DNA of 64,000 nt from Actinacidiphila rubida (GTDB taxonomy: Bacteria > Actinomycetota > Actinomycetes > Streptomycetales > Streptomycetaceae), in contig NZ_FODD01000008.1 in NCBI RefSeq assembly GCF_900110255.1, positions 124,001 to 188,000 on the forward strand. The letters are read 5' to 3'. The notes below the pieces were generated by a model that made no database searches, was not told the origin of the DNA, and saw only the letters and a list, made by a program, of their open reading frames with translations. This document shows positions 59,562 to 64,000 of this stretch, one piece after another. A program made the position numbers and the translations under genes. How positions within the stretch are numbered: the first letter of the stretch is position 1; every line of letters begins with the position of its first letter.

Positions 59562-59776
59562 CCCGCCCCACTGTGCCTTGTCCGACGGGGCTGTCCTTCC
59601 CCGTCCGCCCTTACGTCATGCCAGCATACGGTCACGAATGCGGCTTCGGGCGGCGTGTGACGGACTCCCCTCGCGAGGCCCCCCGCAGGGGCCCCGGACT
59701 CGCCCGTTCGGCCCTGCCCCGAGACGTCCCCGGTCCGCCTCCGGTCCGTTACCGGACCCGTTCGCCGGCCCGTTCC

Positions 59777-60547
59777 TCAGTCACGTTCCGCGAGCACGTG
59801 CAGCTGCGTGGCGACGGCGTGGAAGCCGGGCTCCTCCGCCGCGGCCAGCTCCAGCCGCAGCAGTGCCTCCAGGGCGCCCGGCTCGGTGTCCACCAGCACG
59901 CCGGGGACGAGGTCGGAGAAGACCCGCACCCCGTGCACGGCCGTGGCGCGCAGCCCCGTCCCGCCGACCAGCCCGGTCAGCTCCTCGGCGGTGAAGCGGT
60001 GCGGCAGCGAGTCTCCGGCGCCCCACCGGCCGTCGGGGTCGCTCAGCGCGTACTGGGCCTCCGCGAAGTGCCCGGCCAGCGCGCGGGCCAGCACCGCGCC
60101 GCCGCGCCCGGCCGCGAGCAGGCTGAGCGAACCGCCGGGGCGCAGCGCGCCCACCACGTTGCGCAGGGCCTCCGCCGGGTCGTCGACGTACTCCAGCACG
60201 CCGTGGCACAGCACCACGTCGTAGGCGCCGGGTTCGACGTCGCCGAGGAGGCCGTGGGTGTCGCCCTGCACGCCGGTGACCCGGTCGGTGACCCCGGCCT
60301 CGGCGGCGCGCCGCTCGAGGGCGAACAGCGCGTCGGGGCTGGGGTCGACGACGGTGACGCGGTGGCCGAGGCGGGCGACCGGCACCGCGAAGTTGCCGGT
60401 GCCGCCGCCGGTGTCGAGGACGTCGAGCTCCGGACGGTCCGCGGCTTTGGCCCGCCGTTCCAGCGCGCCGCGCAGGACCTCCCAGACCACGGCGGTACGG
60501 AGGCTGGCACGGGGGCGGATCGGGTCCACCCCTCCTTCACGGGACAT
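59777..60547 (-). CDS. Class I SAM-dependent methyltransferase
   Basis: A protein of 256 residues. Motif I is LDVLDTGGGTGNFAVPVARLGHRVTVVDPS, the next strands VVLCHGVLEYVDDPAEALRNV and LRPGGSLSLLAAGRGG. It looks like a Methyltransf_11/SmtA-type enzyme of the kind annotated as tRNA or small-molecule methyltransferase. The substrate is unknown. It is the downstream neighbour of the HEPN gene on the same strand, with about 200 bp between. Confidence 0.88.
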   Translation of the reverse strand: MSREGGVDPIRPRASLRTAVVWEVLRGALERRAKAADRPELDVLDTGGGTGNFAVPVARLGHRVTVVDPSPDALFALERRAAEAGVTDRVTGVQGDTHGLLGDVEPGAYDVVLCHGVLEYVDDPAEALRNVVGALRPGGSLSLLAAGRGGAVLARALAGHFAEAQYALSDPDGRWGAGDSLPHRFTAEELTGLVGGTGLRATAVHGVRVFSDLVPGVLVDTEPGALEALLRLELAAAEEPGFHAVATQLHVLAERD

Positions 60548-60753
60548 GGCGGGCGGCTCTCCTCGCGGACGGCGTACGTCTGGGCAGCGACCGGCAACGG
60601 TCGGCCCTCACTCTAGGGCCTGCGGTGCCGGCCGCCGGGGCAAGGTGCGGCGCAGGTCAGCACCGGCCGACTCCGCGCCCCGGCGGCCGGGCCGCGGCGC
60701 CGCCCTCCCCGTACGCGCCCACCGGCATCCGGCCGCCGGGCAGGACTGACGGT

Positions 60754-61230
60754 TCAGCCCGCGGCCGGCGGGGCCGACGCCCCCTGCGACTCGCCCTGGA
60801 ACGCGGGCCGCAGCAGCAGGGCCCGCTCGACCAGCCGCAGGAACATCGAGGCCGACCGGACCAGGTCGTCCGCGTCCCGCGCGCTCGCGGCCCCGGTTAT
60901 GCCGGCCTCGGCGCGCGCCCGCCGTTCGGCCCCGGCGGCGAACAGCACGCTCCACTCCGACAGTTCGGGCGCGATCTCGGGCAGCACCTCCCAGACGCTG
61001 CGGATCCGGCGGCGGCGCCGGCCGGTCTCCTCGGGACGGCCGCGCACGGCCAGCACGGCCGCCGCGGTGCGCAACGCGGCGAGGTGGGCGGTGGCGTAGC
61101 GCTCGTGCGGAGCCTGCAGGGCCGCGGCCTCCTCGAGGCCGATGTGCGCCTGGGTGAGCAGGTCGAGGGCGGCGGGCGACGCGGCGGCGCGGCGCAGTAC
61201 GGGATGGATGTCGCTGACGGGGACTGCCAT
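60754..61230 (-). CDS. SAV_6107-family HEPN protein, possible RNase
   Basis: An all-helical protein of 158 residues. The HEPN Rx4-6H motif is visible as RYATAH (Arg44-His49), as in HEPN ribonucleases. A basic stretch (RPEETGRRRRRIRSVWEVLP) follows and may bind RNA. I chose ATG 61230 because AAGGAGG lies 8 nt upstream. The promoter at 61258-61280 matches the RecA-independent DNA-damage consensus exactly in spacing. There is no MNT-type antitoxin next to it; the divergent neighbour is a TetR regulator. A damage-induced RNase is an inference. Confidence 0.85.
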   Translation of the reverse strand: MAVPVSDIHPVLRRAAASPAALDLLTQAHIGLEEAAALQAPHERYATAHLAALRTAAAVLAVRGRPEETGRRRRRIRSVWEVLPEIAPELSEWSVLFAAGAERRARAEAGITGAASARDADDLVRSASMFLRLVERALLLRPAFQGESQGASAPPAAG

Positions 61231-61257
61231 GACGAGCCTCCTTCTCTCCGTGCACCC

Positions 61258-61280
61258 ATACTGGGGCCCACCACTGACAA
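61258..61280 (-). promoter_or_regulatory. RecA-NDp/PafBC-type DNA-damage promoter of the HEPN gene
   Basis: On the minus strand TTGTCAGTG (61272-61280), exactly 8 nt (61264-61271) and CAGTAT (61258-61263) fit the consensus tTGTCRgtg-N8-TAnnnT. All nine positions of the upstream box match, and the -10 differs only in its first base. The start of transcription would be near 61251, giving a 20-nt leader with AAGGAGG. Confidence 0.75.
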
Positions 61281-61359
61281 TCACCCTGACCAGCGCAAAC
61301 ACCCCAGCTGTGGCGGATCGTGCGGACGTGTCCCGCCGCGGGCGTGCAGAATCGGGTCC

Positions 61360-61983
61360 ATGACCACCGCACGTCGTGAGGCCACCCGGCGCAAACTGTA
61401 CGAAGCCGCCGTCACCCTCATCGCCGAACAGGGCTTCTCCGCCACCACGGTCGACGAGATCGCCGAACGGGCGGGCGTCGCCAAGGGGACCGTCTACTAC
61501 AACTTCGCCAGCAAGAACGACCTGTTCGAGGAGCTGCTGCGGCACGGCGTCGGCCGGCTCACCGTGTCCCTGCGCCGCGCGGCGGAGGAGACCTCGGACC
61601 GCGGCGGCAGCCGGGTGGACGCGCTGGACGCGATGATCCGGGCGGGCCTGGCGTTCATCGTCGGCAACCCGTCCTTCACACAGCTGTACGTCGCCGAACT
61701 GTGGCGCACGAACCGCACCTGGCAGGAGACGCTGATGACGGTCCGCCAGGAGGCGGTGGCCGTGGTCGAGCAGGTGCTGGGCGAGGCGGTGACGGCGGGC
61801 GAGGTGAGTCCGGAGACGGACGTGCCGCTGACCGCGTCCGCACTGTTCGGCATGGTGCTGGTGGCCGCCCTGGACTGGCAGGCGTTCCAGCCGGAACGCA
61901 GCCTCGACGAGGTGCACGCGGCGCTGTCGCTGCTGCTGCAGGGCAGGGTCGGGGGCGGCGCGGGCGCGACCGCCCCCGCCTGA
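61360..61983 (+). CDS. TetR/AcrR family transcriptional regulator
   Basis: A protein of 207 residues. The N-terminal HTH is typical: TRRKLYEAAVTLIAEQGFSATTVDEIAERAGVAKGTVYYNFASK. The C-terminal ligand domain has a TetR_C type look. CAGAAT (61347-61352) lies 7 nt before ATG 61360, so a leaderless transcript is likely. It is divergent from the HEPN gene (129 bp between starts) and may control it or the DUF4126 gene. Confidence 0.93.
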   Translation: MTTARREATRRKLYEAAVTLIAEQGFSATTVDEIAERAGVAKGTVYYNFASKNDLFEELLRHGVGRLTVSLRRAAEETSDRGGSRVDALDAMIRAGLAFIVGNPSFTQLYVAELWRTNRTWQETLMTVRQEAVAVVEQVLGEAVTAGEVSPETDVPLTASALFGMVLVAALDWQAFQPERSLDEVHAALSLLLQGRVGGGAGATAPA

Positions 61984-62237
61984 GCCCGGCCCGCGCCTCG
62001 CCCGCACCTCCCGGGCCCCGCGCGGGACATGCCCGCACGGGGGGGTGCGCCGCTCCGGCACGGCCCGGTTCCCCCGTCGGCCGGACCGCAGCGGCGCCTC
62101 CCCCGTGCGCCCCCCGTTCGCGGTGGGCCGGGTCGACCGCCGCCCCGTGTCGGCGGTCGGGGTCCGCGCCCGTCCGCGGTACCACTGTCCCCGTTTGCGC
62201 AGGTCGCGCCCATCCGTGCGGATACTCAACCCCGCGG

Positions 62238-62255
62238 CTGAGTACGGGTACTCAG
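62238..62255. promoter_or_regulatory. Palindromic operator candidate upstream of DUF4126
   Basis: CTGAGTAC and GTACTCAG form a perfect 8-bp inverted repeat with a 2-nt spacer. A further half-site ATACTCA lies at 62222-62228. It is 38 bp upstream of the predicted -10 of the DUF4126 gene. The adjacent TetR protein is the obvious candidate to bind it. Confidence 0.5.
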
Positions 62256-62292
62256 CACTGGGCGGTTTCACCTCCCGCCGCGCGTGGGGGCC

Positions 62293-62298
62293 TAGACT
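62293..62298 (+). promoter_or_regulatory. Predicted -10 of the DUF4126 gene (leaderless)
   Basis: TAGACT is followed by 7 nt and then the GTG at 62306, so the mRNA probably begins at the start codon. Confidence 0.55.
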
Positions 62299-62305
62299 CG
62301 CGCTC

Positions 62306-62929
62306 GTGTCCGTCCTCCCCCTCGTGTTCACCAGCGGCTGGGCCAGCGGCATCAACGCCTACGCCGTCGTGCTGCTGCTCGGCGTGCTCGGCAGGGCCGG
62401 GGTGAGCGACCAGGTGCCCGCGTCGCTGGAACGCGCCGACGTGCTGGTGGTGGCCGGCGTGCTGTTCCTGTGCGGGGCGGTCGCGGACAAGATCCCCTAC
62501 GTCGACTCGGCGTGGGATGCGGTGCACACCGTGATCCGCCCGGTGGCCGGCGCGGTGGTGGCGGCGCTGCTGGCCGGGCAGCAGGGGTCGCTGTCCCACC
62601 TGGCGGCCGGCGCGATCGGCGGTTCCACGGCCCTGGCCAGCCATCTGGTGAAGGCGGGCACGAGGATGGCCGTCAACACCTCGCCCGAGCCGTTCAGCAA
62701 CATCGTGCTGAGCACGCTGGAGGACCTGGCCGTCGCCGGCATCGTGGTGCTGGCGCTCTTCCACCCGGTGGTGGCCGCGGCCGTGGCCGCGGTGCTGCTG
62801 ACGCTGGGCCTGACGACGCTGGTCCTCCTGTTCTCGCGCATCCGCCGCTTCTTCCGGCGCCGCAGGCAGCGCCGTCGCGGCGGCGTCGGGCCGGGCGGCG
62901 GCGTGACCCGGGCCCCGGCGGCCACCTGA
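62306..62929 (+). CDS. DUF4126 membrane protein
   Basis: A protein of 207 residues with about five hydrophobic segments. FTSGWASGINAYAVVLLLGVLG at the start and DKIPYVDSAWDAVHTVIRPVAGAVVAALL are the family signatures. The C-terminal tail is very basic (RRFFRRRRQRRRGG). The function is unknown. GTG 62306 fits a leaderless promoter; upstream in-frame codons lie before the -10 box. Confidence 0.9.
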   Translation: MSVLPLVFTSGWASGINAYAVVLLLGVLGRAGVSDQVPASLERADVLVVAGVLFLCGAVADKIPYVDSAWDAVHTVIRPVAGAVVAALLAGQQGSLSHLAAGAIGGSTALASHLVKAGTRMAVNTSPEPFSNIVLSTLEDLAVAGIVVLALFHPVVAAAVAAVLLTLGLTTLVLLFSRIRRFFRRRRQRRRGGVGPGGGVTRAPAAT

Positions 62930-62957
62930 CCGCGAGGGCGCCGCTACAGTCCTGGTC

Positions 62958-64000
62958 ATGGCACGAATTGCGGTGATCGGCGCGGGCATGGCCTCGATGG
63001 CGACGGCTGCCCGGCTCGCCGTCGGCGGCCACCAGGTGGTCGTGCACGAGCGGTCGGACACCTACGGCGGCGGCGTCGGGCTGCTGGCCCGGGACGGCTT
63101 CCGCTTCGACACCGGGCCCGGCGTGCTGCTGCTCCCCGCGGTCCAGCGGGACCTGTTCGTGAAGACGGGCAAGAAGGCGCTCGAGGACCTCGTCGGCCTG
63201 GAGCAGGTCGACCCGGCGGCCCGCCATCTGCTGCCGGGCGGCGTGGACGTCACGCTGCCCAACGCCTCCCGCTCGGGCGTCGTCGAGGCGCTGGACGCGG
63301 CCTTCGGCAAGGGCAGCGGCGACCGCTGGAGCCAGGTGATGGTGCGGGCCCGCGAGGTGTGGGAGGCCACCCGCAGGCCGCTGCTCGAGGACGTGCTGCA
63401 CGATCCCGCGACGTTGGCGCGCGACCCCTACCCGGCGGCCGCCCGGCGCGGGCTGTTCCGGCGCGGCGGCCCGCCCGGCCTGGCGGGCGTGGCCGCGGGC
63501 GAACTGGGCGGCGGGGGCCTCGGGACGCTGCTGGAGAGCTGGGCGCTGGCCTACGGCCTCGACCCGCGGCGCGCCCCGGCCTCGGCGACGGTCCTGCCGT
63601 ACGTGGAGCAGACGTTCGGCGTCTGGTACGTGCGCGGCGGCATGCGGGCGCTGGCGGACGCGCTGTACGAGCGCTGCCTGGAGCGCCGCGTGGAGTTCCG
63701 CTTCGGCACCGCCGTGACCGGGCTGCTGCTGGACGGCGGCAAGGCCGCCGGTCTCGAACTGTCCGGCGGCGACAGCACACCCGCCGACGTGGTGGTGGCC
63801 GGGGCGCCGCTGCCCGCCCTGTACCGCGACGGCGTGCTGCCGCCGGATGCCGGCGGCTCCGGCCCCGGGGGCGAACCGGGACGCTGCACGGTGCACCTCG
63901 CGCTGCGCGGGGCCCGCCCGGCCGGGACCGCGCACCGCACCGTCGTGCACGCCGCGGACCGTGGTGCCGAGGCGGCGTGGGTCTTCGGACCGGAACGCCG
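62958..64000 (+). CDS. FAD-dependent oxidoreductase of the phytoene desaturase type, 3' end cut
   Basis: The frame is open to the right edge; 347 residues are visible. The dinucleotide-binding fold is VIGAGMASMATAARLAVGG with the ending acidic residue in VVVHERSD. FRFDTGPGVLLLP is the usual second element of CrtI/amine-oxidase type flavoproteins. Late in the visible part, GVWYVRGGMRALADAL also matches CrtI-type enzymes. In the first loop the usual GGLA is replaced by ASMA. TACAGT (62945-62950) lies 7 nt before ATG 62958. Carotenoid function is unproven; many Streptomyces carry relatives outside carotenoid clusters. Confidence 0.85.
   Translation, partial: MARIAVIGAGMASMATAARLAVGGHQVVVHERSDTYGGGVGLLARDGFRFDTGPGVLLLPAVQRDLFVKTGKKALEDLVGLEQVDPAARHLLPGGVDVTLPNASRSGVVEALDAAFGKGSGDRWSQVMVRAREVWEATRRPLLEDVLHDPATLARDPYPAAARRGLFRRGGPPGLAGVAAGELGGGGLGTLLESWALAYGLDPRRAPASATVLPYVEQTFGVWYVRGGMRALADALYERCLERRVEFRFGTAVTGLLLDGGKAAGLELSGGDSTPADVVVAGAPLPALYRDGVLPPDAGGSGPGGEPGRCTVHLALRGARPAGTAHRTVVHAADRGAEAAWVFGPER

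Noticed and set aside
60754..61983. HEPN-MNT or HEPN-TetR toxin-antitoxin pair
   Set aside because: No MNT nucleotidyltransferase motif (GSxARG) is present nearby, and the TetR protein is divergent and normal in length.
62958..64000. Start of a carotenoid gene cluster
   Set aside because: Only one CrtI-like gene is visible and it is cut by the edge; no crtB, crtE or cyclase is seen.

Overview
The window is chromosomal DNA of a Streptomyces or close relative. The evidence is very high GC, frequent GTG and TTG starts, many translationally coupled ATGA/GTGA overlaps, and a gene order that, from memory, matches the S. coelicolor core region running from the his operon through dnaE and ileS to the dcw (division and cell wall) cluster. 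No prophage, insertion sequence, CRISPR array, rRNA or tRNA was found.

Layout. 1-3.35 kb: the end of a TIGR03085-type gene, an MFS exporter with its ArsR-like regulator and a perfect inverted-repeat operator, and a small methyltransferase. 3.4-9.35 kb: a histidine operon on the minus strand (hisD-hisC-hisB-small membrane protein-hisH-priA-RidA-hisF). 9.5-17.3 kb: a pentapeptide-like membrane protein, a Lon-substrate-domain protein, YbaK, a duplicated intergenic repeat, DUF2567, an ABC exporter pair, a NYN-domain protein and a 57-residue basic protein. 17.4-24.5 kb: dnaE, a membrane protein with a DsbA-like thioredoxin protein, a dienelactone hydrolase and an MscS-type channel. 24.6-29.9 kb: a Na+/H+ antiporter, a GNAT protein, an RluA-type pseudouridine synthase, lspA and a DksA/TraR protein with a long histone-H1-like tail. 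30.1-33.6 kb: ileS behind an isoleucine T-box. 33.6-34.3 kb: a GC-rich minisatellite-like intergenic region and a strong terminator.

34.3-53 kb holds the dcw cluster on the minus strand. In transcription order it is mraZ-rsmH-ftsL-ftsI-murE-murF-mraY-murD-ftsW-murG-ftsQ-ftsZ-pgeF-yggS-sepF-yggT-divIVA. There is no ftsA and no murC. Together these genes make lipid II precursors, cross-link septal peptidoglycan, build the Z-ring and drive polar growth. mraZ is preceded by four 10-bp-spaced GTGG boxes lying over its promoter. 53-58.7 kb: a beta-carbonic anhydrase and a coupled MoxR-DUF58-transglutaminase operon. 59-64 kb: DUF3040, a methyltransferase, a SAV_6107-type HEPN protein, a TetR regulator, DUF4126 and the start of a phytoene-desaturase-like FAD oxidoreductase cut by the window end.

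The most interesting signals are regulatory. The HEPN gene has an Rx4H ribonuclease-type motif and an exact match to the RecA-independent (PafBC/RecA-NDp type) DNA-damage promoter, tTGTCRgtg-N8-TAnnnT. dnaE has a close variant of the same element. Several genes appear to be transcribed as leaderless mRNAs, with a -10 box 7-8 nt before the start codon; this also settled several start choices.
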